Below are positions 1-6,745 of a stretch of 10,363 nt of DNA, piece by piece. The translations under genes were made by a program, and so were the position numbers. Origin of the DNA: Candidatus Zixiibacteriota bacterium (GTDB taxonomy: Bacteria; Zixibacteria; MSB-5A5; GN15; FEB-12). The stretch spans positions 1 through 10,363 of the forward strand of contig QNAG01000088.1 in NCBI GenBank assembly GCA_003641415.1, written 5' to 3'. Positions within the stretch are counted from its first letter, which is position 1. Every line of letters begins with the position of its first letter. The notes beneath the pieces were generated by a model that did not search any database, was not told where the DNA came from, and saw nothing but the letters and a program-made list of their open reading frames with translations.

Positions 1-1287
1 GGTACCTTGACTGAACCGGGCAAGGAAAGTCCGTACCGCAATCGTTCGGTTGAGGAGAATTTGGACCTGTTTGAACGGATGCGAGCTGGCGAGTTCGAGG
101 ATGGTTCCCGGGTGTTGCGGGCCAAAATAGATATGTCAGCAGGGAATCTGAATATGCGAGACCCTGTTCTGTACCGAGTTCTTCACGCCAGCCATCACCG
201 TACCGGTGACAAGTGGTGCATCTATCCTATGTACGACTGGGCTCACGGCCAATCGGATTCTATTGAAGGAATTACACACTCCTTATGTGATCTTGATTTC
301 GAAGACCACCGCCCTCTTTACGACTGGTGCATCGATCAGTTAGGTATCCACCATCCACAACAAATTGAATTCGCCCGGCTTAACATCAGTTACACAATCC
401 TTAGTAAGCGTAAACTTCGTGAACTGGTTGAAGGTAAATATGTAACAGGGTGGGATGATCCCCGAATGCCAACTTTGTCAGGATTGAGACGACGCGGTTA
501 CACGCCAGAGGCAATCCACAGTTTTCTGGATCGTATCGGAATTGCCAAGCGAGACAGCATCGTAGCGCTTGCCGATCTGGAGTTTTCCATTCGCGAAGAT
601 CTCAATAAACGCTCTCTCCGAGTTATGGGAGTGTTGAATCCTCTAAAAGTTGTGATCGATAACTATCCAGAAGACAAGACTGAAGAACTGGATGCCATCA
701 ATAACCCAGAGGACCCAACCGCTGGAACACGGAAGGTGCCCTTCTCACGAGTATTGTATATCGAACGCGAGGATTTCCGCGAAGATCCGCCCAAAAAATA
801 CTTCCGCCTGGCTCCCGGTCAGGAAGTACGTCTACGGTATGGTTATTTCATCACCTGTACAGATGTCATCAAGGACGACAAGACCGGCGATGTCATTGAA
901 GTTCACTGCACTTATGATCCCAAAACTCGCGGTGGAAGCTCCCCTGACGGTCGTAAGGTCAAAGGCACTATCCACTGGGTCTCAGCAGCACAGGCTATCG
1001 AGGCCGAAGTACGTTTGTTTGACCGACTTTTCATAAAGGAGAACCCACTAGCGGTTGATGAAGGCAGTGATTTCAAAGACAACCTAAATCCGAATTCACT
1101 CGAGGTCATCACGGCTTTGGTAGAACCAAGTCTGATTAATGCCAAACCCGGCAATTTTTATCAATTCGAGAGACGAGGTTATTTCTGTGTCGACACGGTA
1201 GACTCCACACCCGGCAAATTAGTTTTCAATCGTACCGTCACACTCCGCGATACTTGGGCTAAAATTGAGAAAGCACAGAAGAAGTAA
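1..1287 (+). CDS. glnS: Glutaminyl-tRNA synthetase, 5'-truncated by window edge
   Basis: Class I aminoacyl-tRNA synthetase that charges tRNA-Gln with glutamine in the cytoplasm. The reading frame is open from base 1 (G-T-L-T-E-P-G-K), so the TTG at position 7 is not the start. Compared with the E. coli enzyme (about 554 residues), roughly the first 130 residues, including the HIGH motif, lie outside the window. Visible landmarks are RDPVLYR and KWCIYPMYDWAHG (active-site region, bases about 157-243), the KMSKS-equivalent ILSKRK (397-414), GWDDPRMPTLSGLRRRGY just after it, and the two C-terminal anticodon-binding beta-barrels ending in NRTVTLRDTWAKIE. There is no extra C-terminal domain of the kind seen in Deinococcus. 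It is the only plus-strand gene and converges on the ABC permease gene. The family assignment is certain. Nothing can be said about its promoter. Confidence 0.97.
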   Translation, partial: GTLTEPGKESPYRNRSVEENLDLFERMRAGEFEDGSRVLRAKIDMSAGNLNMRDPVLYRVLHASHHRTGDKWCIYPMYDWAHGQSDSIEGITHSLCDLDFEDHRPLYDWCIDQLGIHHPQQIEFARLNISYTILSKRKLRELVEGKYVTGWDDPRMPTLSGLRRRGYTPEAIHSFLDRIGIAKRDSIVALADLEFSIREDLNKRSLRVMGVLNPLKVVIDNYPEDKTEELDAINNPEDPTAGTRKVPFSRVLYIEREDFREDPPKKYFRLAPGQEVRLRYGYFITCTDVIKDDKTGDVIEVHCTYDPKTRGGSSPDGRKVKGTIHWVSAAQAIEAEVRLFDRLFIKENPLAVDEGSDFKDNLNPNSLEVITALVEPSLINAKPGNFYQFERRGYFCVDTVDSTPGKLVFNRTVTLRDTWAKIEKAQKK

Positions 1288-1312
1288 AGTATAAGCTCGA
1301 TACAGTAAGCTT

Positions 1313-1353
1313 GAGTGGTAGGTTAACCAACTCGTGTAATAGCAAGTTTTTTT
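1313..1353 (+). terminator. Possible terminator after glnS
   Basis: Bases 1313-1333 can fold into a 7-bp stem (GAGT-GGT paired with ACC-A-ACTC, one bulged A, six-base loop). A run of seven T residues follows at 1347-1353. The T-run lies about 13 bases past the stem instead of directly after it, so this is a weak match to an intrinsic terminator. It sits where one is expected, between convergent genes. No comparable signal was found for the opposing permease transcript. Confidence 0.3.
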
Positions 1354-1426
1354 CGACGCTCTTAGATTCCACTCAGAACAACACCAGAGGCAATTCTGTA
1401 AGACTGAACAGAGTCCAATCCAAAGA

Positions 1427-2218
1427 TTAGTAATCCTTGCGATTGAAAATGATGACCGTCACCCAGATCAGACCCATAGCAAATATAACTGAGGACCATA
1501 CCGGTATCCAGTCGTCAACAACTCGCCCCATCGCTAGGTTTTCGCCTATATCGGAAATTTTACCCATCTTAGGGAATATGTAGTAGAGAACATCTCCAAC
1601 AGTTGCCATTATCCTGGAACCCACGATATCTCGAAAGATTTCGTGGTAGCTAAAAATCATCTGCAACACAAACACAAGGAAAGCGCTCATCATAGCGAAT
1701 GCTGTTGAACCAAATGTGATGCTGGCGAAAGTAGTCACACTCAACCAGATAAAGAACGACAATAGACTCTGCACGAACAAATATATAACGTTGATATTGG
1801 CATATCCGTGAATCAAGTAAAGAAGAGCAAGGCTGATCACCCCACAGGTAACGATAGCACCCCCGTATACAAGCCAGATACTAATCAGTTTACCGAGGAA
1901 GAGACCAGTGCGGGAGATCGGCTTGGACAGATAGTATTCCGCCCTACCGCGCACTAACATGTTGGGAAGAAGTCCAGCTGTAGCCAGAACCGCAAGAAAC
2001 ATCATGAAACCCAGATGCGCATTCAACCCTTTGGTAGCAGCAACGTCAATTATACCCGACAGCGGTTCGATGTCCGATTGCCCTTCAATCTGCAATTGCA
2101 TGTCGAATGAACTAGTAGCCAGAATGATTAAGGAGGCTATCAGAGTTACAACAACAAACATCCAGATAGCTTTGCGTTCAATCATTTCCACAAAACAGTC
2201 ATGAATCATTCCTCTCAT
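1427..2218 (-). CDS. ABC-2 type transporter permease
   Basis: Integral membrane subunit (263 residues) of an ABC exporter, paired with the ATPase encoded immediately upstream. About six hydrophobic segments can be seen, near residues 18-36, 68-89, 106-136, 143-162, 165-190 and 240-258. Between the second and third segments is a cytoplasmic stretch with RGRAEYYLSKPISR (residues 90-103). The Arg/Glu followed by L-x-(K/R)-P-(I/V)-S/T-R pattern is typical of ABC-2 permeases and probably contacts the ATPase. The loop between segments 1 and 2 (about residues 37-67) is polar and probably extracytoplasmic. The ATG at 2218 overlaps the ATPase stop as ATGA, and a GAGAGG sequence lies 7 bases upstream, so the start is well supported. 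The exported substrate cannot be read from the sequence; NosY-like and other multi-substrate families look alike at this level. Confidence 0.85.
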   Translation of the reverse strand: MRGMIHDCFVEMIERKAIWMFVVVTLIASLIILATSSFDMQLQIEGQSDIEPLSGIIDVAATKGLNAHLGFMMFLAVLATAGLLPNMLVRGRAEYYLSKPISRTGLFLGKLISIWLVYGGAIVTCGVISLALLYLIHGYANINVIYLFVQSLLSFFIWLSVTTFASITFGSTAFAMMSAFLVFVLQMIFSYHEIFRDIVGSRIMATVGDVLYYIFPKMGKISDIGENLAMGRVVDDWIPVWSSVIFAMGLIWVTVIIFNRKDY

Positions 2219-3162
2219 AATGCAACCTCTCCCTTATCGTTCTTTGAAGACAGTGTAACTTCTTCTATGAATGACTGCTCCAGGGATATTTTCAGAGGTT
2301 CAATTGATCGTATGGATATCTTTTTCATGCGCAGTTCATCAATTACATAGTTGATCTTTTCATCTTCAACCAACTCCACAATAAGTCCTTGAGAAGATAA
2401 ATTCAGTACCCTTCCAATATCCTGGGGAATTTCCACGAGGCGATTTCCAATGTCAGCCTTTATTTCATACTGACACTGACGGCTTGTAAGTTCATCTACA
2501 GTACTTATCTTAACCAAGCGTCCCCGAGAAAGGATGGCCACCCGGTCAGCAAGGCTTTCAACTTCAGCCAGAAGATGCGAATTGAGTACAACTGACTTTC
2601 CGTCATCACGTATTCTTTCGAGAACCCCACGTATCTCCACCTTTCCCACCGGATCGACTCCGTCAGTGGGTTCGTCAAGCATAAGTACTTCGGGGTCGGG
2701 CATCATAGCCTGAGCAAGACCAATTCGCTGCTGCATACCTTTGGAGTATTTGCGAATATTAGTACTGCCCCATTTATCCATTCCTACCATGGGCAGCAAC
2801 TGTTTGGTACGAACATTAATTTCAGATTCACTCATACCATAAAGACGACCTGTAGATTCCAGCAACCCGAGTCCGGTGAGATGCTGGGGAAACCGATGAT
2901 TCTCCGGCAGGTAGCCCACATGAAGACGAGAACTTGGATCTGACGGTCTCTTTCCGGTTATGGTTATACGTCCCGAAGAAGCATGTGCAATTCCTAAAGC
3001 CACTTTCATAAAAGTGGTTTTCCCAGCTCCGTTTGGTCCCAATAGACCAAATATCTCCCCTTGCTTGATAGAAAACGTAACATTGTCAAGGGCTACGATA
3101 TTACGTTTCTTTAACCCACCCTGATAGACTTTGGTCAATCCCTGTACATCAATAACGGTCAT
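2215..3162 (-). CDS. ABC transporter ATP-binding protein
   Basis: Cytoplasmic ATPase (315 residues) that should power the neighbouring permease. Motifs in order are Walker A GPNGAGKT (residues 42-49), a Q-loop region reading GYLPENHRFP (83-92) where Glu/Asn stands in place of the usual Gln, signature YSKGMQQR (139-146), Walker B VLMLDEPTDGVDP (159-171, catalytic Glu164) and switch His196 in NSHLL. The SKGM form of the signature is characteristic of the ABC-2/NatA/CcmA-like group. About 100 residues follow the nucleotide-binding domain and form the C-terminal extension common in this group; their role is unclear. A strong ribosome site (GGAAGGA, 3167-3173) sits 4 bases before the ATG. The gene lies 93 bases downstream of tRNA-Thr on the same strand with no evident terminator between them. 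The substrate is unknown. Confidence 0.92.
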   Translation of the reverse strand: MTVIDVQGLTKVYQGGLKKRNIVALDNVTFSIKQGEIFGLLGPNGAGKTTFMKVALGIAHASSGRITITGKRPSDPSSRLHVGYLPENHRFPQHLTGLGLLESTGRLYGMSESEINVRTKQLLPMVGMDKWGSTNIRKYSKGMQQRIGLAQAMMPDPEVLMLDEPTDGVDPVGKVEIRGVLERIRDDGKSVVLNSHLLAEVESLADRVAILSRGRLVKISTVDELTSRQCQYEIKADIGNRLVEIPQDIGRVLNLSSQGLIVELVEDEKINYVIDELRMKKISIRSIEPLKISLEQSFIEEVTLSSKNDKGEVAL

Positions 3163-3255
3163 CTATTCCTTCCCGATTTCTACAATTCAGCCTGTTAAAT
3201 GTAAGATACGTACCAATTTCAGGAATGTTTGATTTATACATAGCTTCATAAGATG

Positions 3256-3328
3256 AGCCGGCGACCGGAATCGAACCGATGACCTGCTGATTACAAATCA
3301 GCTGCTCTACCATCTGAGCTACGCCGGC
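3256..3328 (-). tRNA. tRNA-Thr (anticodon UGU)
   Basis: The reverse complement folds as a standard 73-base tRNA. The acceptor stem is GCCGGCG/CGCCGGC (7 bp), the D-arm GCTC/GAGC, and the anticodon stem GCTGA/TCAGC around loop TTTGTAA, giving anticodon TGT, which reads ACA (Thr). The T-arm is ATCGG/CCGGT around TTCGATT. The discriminator base is U, and the next genomic bases are CATC, so CCA is not encoded and must be added enzymatically. The T-arm closing region contains one G-U pair. The gene lies between cysS and the ABC ATPase gene. Confidence 0.97.
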
Positions 3329-3341
3329 TATTCAGGCCACT

Positions 3342-3369
3342 AACTTACTTAGATTCCAACGCGTGTCAA
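3342..3369 (-). promoter_or_regulatory. Sigma70-type promoter of tRNA-Thr
   Basis: On the minus strand a perfect TTGACA -35 box (3364-3369) is followed after 16 bases by TAAGTT (3342-3347, three of six matches to TATAAT). Transcription would start about 7 bases further on, leaving a leader of only a few bases before the tRNA 5' end at 3328. The -35 box and its placement just ahead of a tRNA are convincing; the -10 box is poor. Because no terminator is evident after the tRNA, this promoter might also supply the ABC exporter genes. Confidence 0.55.
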
Positions 3370-3411
3370 GTCCATAAAGACGTGCTGACTATCAAAAAGC
3401 AAACCACGCCG

Positions 3412-4815
3412 TCACACCTTTCGCTTCCACTTCACGCCCTGAGCTGTGTCCTCAAGAATAATGCCTCGAGCAATAAGATCATCCCTAATTTTATCAGCCA
3501 GGGCAAAATCTTTGTTCTTTCGCGCTTCAGTTCGTTGGGCTATGAGAGAATCGATCTCTTCATCAATGTCCAGATTCGCTTCGTTATAAGTGAAATTCAG
3601 AACTGTATCAATCTTGCGAATCGTCTCTAAAGCCTGGTCTCGTTCCTCTATTGAAAGTCGATCCTCTGCTTTTAACCTGTTGATGTCTCGAATAAAATCA
3701 TAAATAACTCCCATCGCACCAGAGATATTCAGGTCGTCATCAAGAGCATCCTCAAAACCCGATTTTACTTTCCTAATTACTTGTTCGGCTTCGCCACCAG
3801 AAGAAACGCCTCCAACATAATCCGCAAGATTGGATATGAAATCAAGATAGCGTTCCAGAGCCTTTCGGGCAGCATCAAGACCCGTGAGAGTGAAGTTCAA
3901 TTGTTGGCGGTAATGTGTCGAGAGCAGCAGATATCGCACGGCCACGCCCGAAAAGCCCTTTTCCATCAGGTCACGCAGGGTATAAAAGTTCCCGGCTGAC
4001 TTGGACATCCTGCGCCCCTCGACAATCAGATATTCGCTGTGCATCCAGAAGTTGACGAACTTCTTGCCAGTGGCCCCTTCCGACTGGGCAATCTCATTTT
4101 CATGGTGCGGAAACATATTATCCACGCCGCCGGTGTGAATGTCAAACGTCTCGCCAAGATATTTCATCGACATGGCCGAACACTCGATATGCCAACCCGG
4201 CCGACCCTTACCCAGTTCCGTTTCCCAGTAAACATCACCGTCGGCTTCATCCCACGCTTTCCAGAGAGCGAAGTCTGAAACCGAGTCTTTTTCGTATTCG
4301 TCGGCTGCTACGCGCGCTCCAGCCTTGAGACCATCCATGTCAATGTGAGCTAATTTGCCATAGTCTTTGAAAGCTGATATGCGGAAATAATAATTGCCGT
4401 CAACTTCGTAGGCGAGTCCGTTCTCAACCAGCTTCTGGATCAATACCACCATTTCCGGAATATGTTCCGTGGCTGGAGGATAGTACTCTGCCCGCTCAAT
4501 CCCGAGACTGTCGATATCCTCAAAGAATGCCTTGGTATACCGGTCTGTGAATTCCTTGAGCGATACACCTTCCTTCTGGGAATCACGAATCGTCTTGTCA
4601 TCAATGTCGGTGAGGTTCATCACCTGAGTTACATCGTAACCCTTGTACTTGAGATACCGCCGTAACAAGTCTTCGAACATATACGTTCGAAAATTACCGA
4701 TATGGGCATAATTGTAGACCGTCGGGCCGCAAGTGTACATGCGCACCTTGCCTTCATCAATCGGACGAAATTCTTCCTTTGTCCGCGTAAAGCTGTTCTT
4801 GAATCTCAACGCCAT
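3412..4815 (-). CDS. cysS: Cysteinyl-tRNA synthetase
   Basis: Class Ia synthetase (467 residues, close to the 461 of E. coli) that charges tRNA-Cys in the cytoplasm. All hallmarks are present: CGPTVYNYAHIGN (residues 29-41) with Zn ligand Cys29 and the HIGH-type motif HIGN, the second Zn ligand Cys212 in WHIECSAMS, His237 and Glu241 in HHENE completing the zinc site that selects cysteine, and MSKSAGNF (270-277) as the KMSKS loop. The C-terminal helical bundle and small anticodon-binding domain are complete. The ATG lies 7 bases after the stop of the M42 peptidase gene. The nearest ribosome site, AAGGA, is about 10 bases upstream, which is rather far, so translation may depend on coupling to the upstream gene. 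It appears to be the last protein gene of the long minus-strand series. Confidence 0.98.
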   Translation of the reverse strand: MALRFKNSFTRTKEEFRPIDEGKVRMYTCGPTVYNYAHIGNFRTYMFEDLLRRYLKYKGYDVTQVMNLTDIDDKTIRDSQKEGVSLKEFTDRYTKAFFEDIDSLGIERAEYYPPATEHIPEMVVLIQKLVENGLAYEVDGNYYFRISAFKDYGKLAHIDMDGLKAGARVAADEYEKDSVSDFALWKAWDEADGDVYWETELGKGRPGWHIECSAMSMKYLGETFDIHTGGVDNMFPHHENEIAQSEGATGKKFVNFWMHSEYLIVEGRRMSKSAGNFYTLRDLMEKGFSGVAVRYLLLSTHYRQQLNFTLTGLDAARKALERYLDFISNLADYVGGVSSGGEAEQVIRKVKSGFEDALDDDLNISGAMGVIYDFIRDINRLKAEDRLSIEERDQALETIRKIDTVLNFTYNEANLDIDEEIDSLIAQRTEARKNKDFALADKIRDDLIARGIILEDTAQGVKWKRKV

Positions 4816-4822
4816 AATCGTT

Positions 4823-5899
4823 CTAATCCTTCGTAAATGACTTAACTGTCCGGTCGTTCAGCTTTTTGACAATCTCGACAAGAAGTTTAATAGTATTATC
4901 ATAGTCGGTACGATTAAGAATACTATTATGGGTATGAATATACCTTACTGGAGGACCAACCACAATAGAGGGAACACCGGCTCGTGTTTTGTGCACCGGT
5001 CCACCGTCCGTACCACCACGTTCCATGTATGCCAGATGATACGGGATCTTTTTCGATTCTGCAGTTTCGATTACCAAATCCCGCAGCTTCAAATTGGGAA
5101 TCATCACAGCATCGTATATCAGGACAGCAGGACCAGCTCCCAAACGTTCGTCTCGGTCCATACCTTCGGGGGGCATATCTCGAGCAATGCCTGTATCGAC
5201 AATTATACAAACATCGGGGTTACCCAGATATGCGGCTGTCTGGGCTCCACGCAGACCTACTTCTTCCTGCACGCTTGCGGAGCCAAGAACCGTGTTGGCA
5301 TGCTTGATCCTTTGGAGCTTCCTCAAAACATCGAGAACTATAGCACACGAGACTCGATTATCAAAAGCCTTGGACATATACATCTTTGGATTACCCATAA
5401 TCGTAAACTTGCTATCGGGAACGATTGGGTCACCCACCTTAATACCCAGTTTCTTTTTGATGTCATACTTCTTTTGAGCCCCCACGTCGATATACATATC
5501 CTTTATTTCGATAACTTTCTTACGATCCTCCATCGGTACCATGTGTGGGGGTTGTGAACCAACTACGCCCAACACCGGTCCTTTGGCAGTAATTATCCTC
5601 ATACGTTGTCCCATAGCCAGATGACCCCACCAACCACCCAAAGGCAGGAACTTGATATAACCATCGGATGTAATCTCTTTGACCATGAACCCAATTTCGT
5701 CCATGTGGCTGATAATCATCACTCTCGGACTCTCCGCCGAGCCAGTCTTTACCCCGATGATTGACCCCATTTTATCATACTCGATAGTATCCGTCAAACT
5801 TTGCATTTCATGGGCAATTATCTGGCGTACTTCGCCCTCATACCCAGAGACACCGTTTGCTTCGGTGAGTTCTTGTAATAGCAGTTCTGTCTTGTCCAC
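4823..5899 (-). CDS. M42 family metallo-aminopeptidase
   Basis: Cytoplasmic dinuclear-metal aminopeptidase (358 residues) of the family that includes glutamyl aminopeptidase PepA of lactococci, TET peptidases and proteins once annotated as endoglucanase M. Expected metal and catalytic residues are all in place: His65 and Asp67 in SHMDEIGF, bridging Asp180 in KAFDNR, Glu212/Glu213 in QEEVGLRG, Asp235 in VDTG, and His322 in RYIHTHN. GGTDGG (295-300) precedes the last ligand. Residues about 70-165 form the inserted PDZ-like dimerisation domain normal for M42. Family members usually assemble into dodecameric shells that trim peptides released by the proteasome or other proteases. The start is GTG at 5899 with GGAG 5 bases upstream. 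Substrate preference cannot be assigned from the sequence. Confidence 0.93.
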   Translation of the reverse strand: MDKTELLLQELTEANGVSGYEGEVRQIIAHEMQSLTDTIEYDKMGSIIGVKTGSAESPRVMIISHMDEIGFMVKEITSDGYIKFLPLGGWWGHLAMGQRMRIITAKGPVLGVVGSQPPHMVPMEDRKKVIEIKDMYIDVGAQKKYDIKKKLGIKVGDPIVPDSKFTIMGNPKMYMSKAFDNRVSCAIVLDVLRKLQRIKHANTVLGSASVQEEVGLRGAQTAAYLGNPDVCIIVDTGIARDMPPEGMDRDERLGAGPAVLIYDAVMIPNLKLRDLVIETAESKKIPYHLAYMERGGTDGGPVHKTRAGVPSIVVGPPVRYIHTHNSILNRTDYDNTIKLLVEIVKKLNDRTVKSFTKD

Positions 5900-5973
5900 A
5901 TTATCTCCAGAAGAATTTCATGTTACCTTCAATCAACATTATCAATATGCCTATGGCAGTATGCATAAAATAT

Positions 5974-6001
5974 ATGATATTTTTATTCTCGTCTACTCCA
6001 A
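5974..6001 (-). promoter_or_regulatory. Possible internal promoter ahead of the M42 gene
   Basis: The 93-base gap between the HAD and M42 genes is AT-rich and is the widest spacer in the otherwise tight series. Minus-strand TTGGAG (5996-6001, three of six matches to TTGACA) is followed after 16 bases by TATCAT (5974-5979, five of six matches to TATAAT). A start near 5967 would give a leader of about 65 bases for the M42-cysS pair. The -35 box overlaps the end of the HAD gene. The match is modest and AT-rich DNA yields such matches by chance. Confidence 0.25.
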
Positions 6002-6736
6002 ATTTATATGCTCTTCCAACTCGGAGAGGGTGTGAATCCGACGCATAGCCAGTGGCATTTCCTTAGGATAGTCACGACCTTCCTTGACTTTGAGAATGGC
6101 CGGCATTCCTACACTGGAAGGACCTTCTATGTCCTCGATATAACGATCGCCAACATAGACACATTCGGCTGGAGCAAATCCGGCCAAGTTAGCCGCCTTG
6201 ACAAAGATGTCCTTATGTGGTTTTCGTAACCCGAAAGTCGAGCTGAACAATTTGAAATCCAAATACCCTGTCACTTCGAAGCGCTTAAGTTCATCAAGAT
6301 GCGTCTGCTCGGGGAAGATAGTGTTTGATACCAGGCCTGTTATCGGGATAGTCCGATGTATCTTTTCGAGTGTATCTATCGTGTCATCATAGACATACAA
6401 TTGCTCTTTAACCGGTAAATAGTAAGCGCCGAAGAAATCTGCAATAAGTTGATCATCAGCCTTCTTCATATCAAGGGCAGCCAAAACTTCTTTAGCAACC
6501 TGTGGAATAGTCCACTCTACCAATGTTTTTAGCGCTTTGTTTCGATAGCGATGTTTAATGCGTTCGAATATCTCAATGTACTGGTCTTCATCTGGTACAT
6601 CATATCTTTTCTCAAGGAGAAACTTGCGTGTGCTAATGATACATTTGATGGATAGTTCACTCCATCCGAGTGTTTCATATTCAATTAAAGTTGACCCAAG
6701 ATCGAAAATGACTGCCTTTGGTGTTAGTTTGTCCAC
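5993..6736 (-). CDS. HAD-superfamily hydrolase
   Basis: Cytoplasmic protein of 247 residues with a haloacid-dehalogenase fold and a helical cap (about residues 20-115) placed after motif I, as in class C1 enzymes. Motif I is FDLGSTL with nucleophile Asp12; the usual second Asp, two residues on, is Gly14. Motif II is LVSNT (Ser137), motif III is Lys172 in LRKPHKDIF, and motif IV is VGDRYIEDIEG with Asp197 and Asp202. Members are mostly phosphatases acting on small phosphorylated metabolites. Loss of the second Asp removes the general acid/base of classical phosphatases, although D-x-G variants such as YihX-like proteins occur. The start is GTG at 6736, with AGGAC overlapping the ddl stop and only 9 bases separating the two genes. 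The substrate is unknown. Confidence 0.85.
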   Translation of the reverse strand: MDKLTPKAVIFDLGSTLIEYETLGWSELSIKCIISTRKFLLEKRYDVPDEDQYIEIFERIKHRYRNKALKTLVEWTIPQVAKEVLAALDMKKADDQLIADFFGAYYLPVKEQLYVYDDTIDTLEKIHRTIPITGLVSNTIFPEQTHLDELKRFEVTGYLDFKLFSSTFGLRKPHKDIFVKAANLAGFAPAECVYVGDRYIEDIEGPSSVGMPAILKVKEGRDYPKEMPLAMRRIHTLSELEEHINLE

Positions 6737-6745
6737 AATGTTGTC

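Noticed and set aside
7..9. TTG at position 7 as the start of glnS
   Set aside because: The frame is open to base 1, the preceding residues G-T match the GlnRS family, and the catalytic HIGH region is missing, so the gene simply begins outside the window.
912..1154. 80-codon minus-strand frame inside glnS
   Set aside because: It is antisense to a well-conserved part of GlnRS and has no domain or ribosome site, so it is a chance frame.
3382..3630. 82-codon plus-strand frame over the cysS 3' end
   Set aside because: It mostly overlaps the conserved C-terminus of CysRS in antisense and shows no protein features.
4816..4822. Possible T-box or other leader regulation of cysS
   Set aside because: Only 7 bases separate cysS from the upstream peptidase gene, leaving no room for a leader RNA.
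4928..5557. 209-codon plus-strand open frame opposite the M42 gene, with two more overlapping plus-strand frames
   Set aside because: It lies fully within a gene with a complete set of catalytic motifs. Its translation has no recognisable domain and is rich in His, Ser and Thr, typical of an antisense shadow.
5941..5966. Small inverted repeat (TATGC/GCATA) upstream of the M42 gene as a terminator or riboswitch
   Set aside because: The stem is only about 5 bp, is not followed by a T-run on the coding strand, and has no recognisable riboswitch core.
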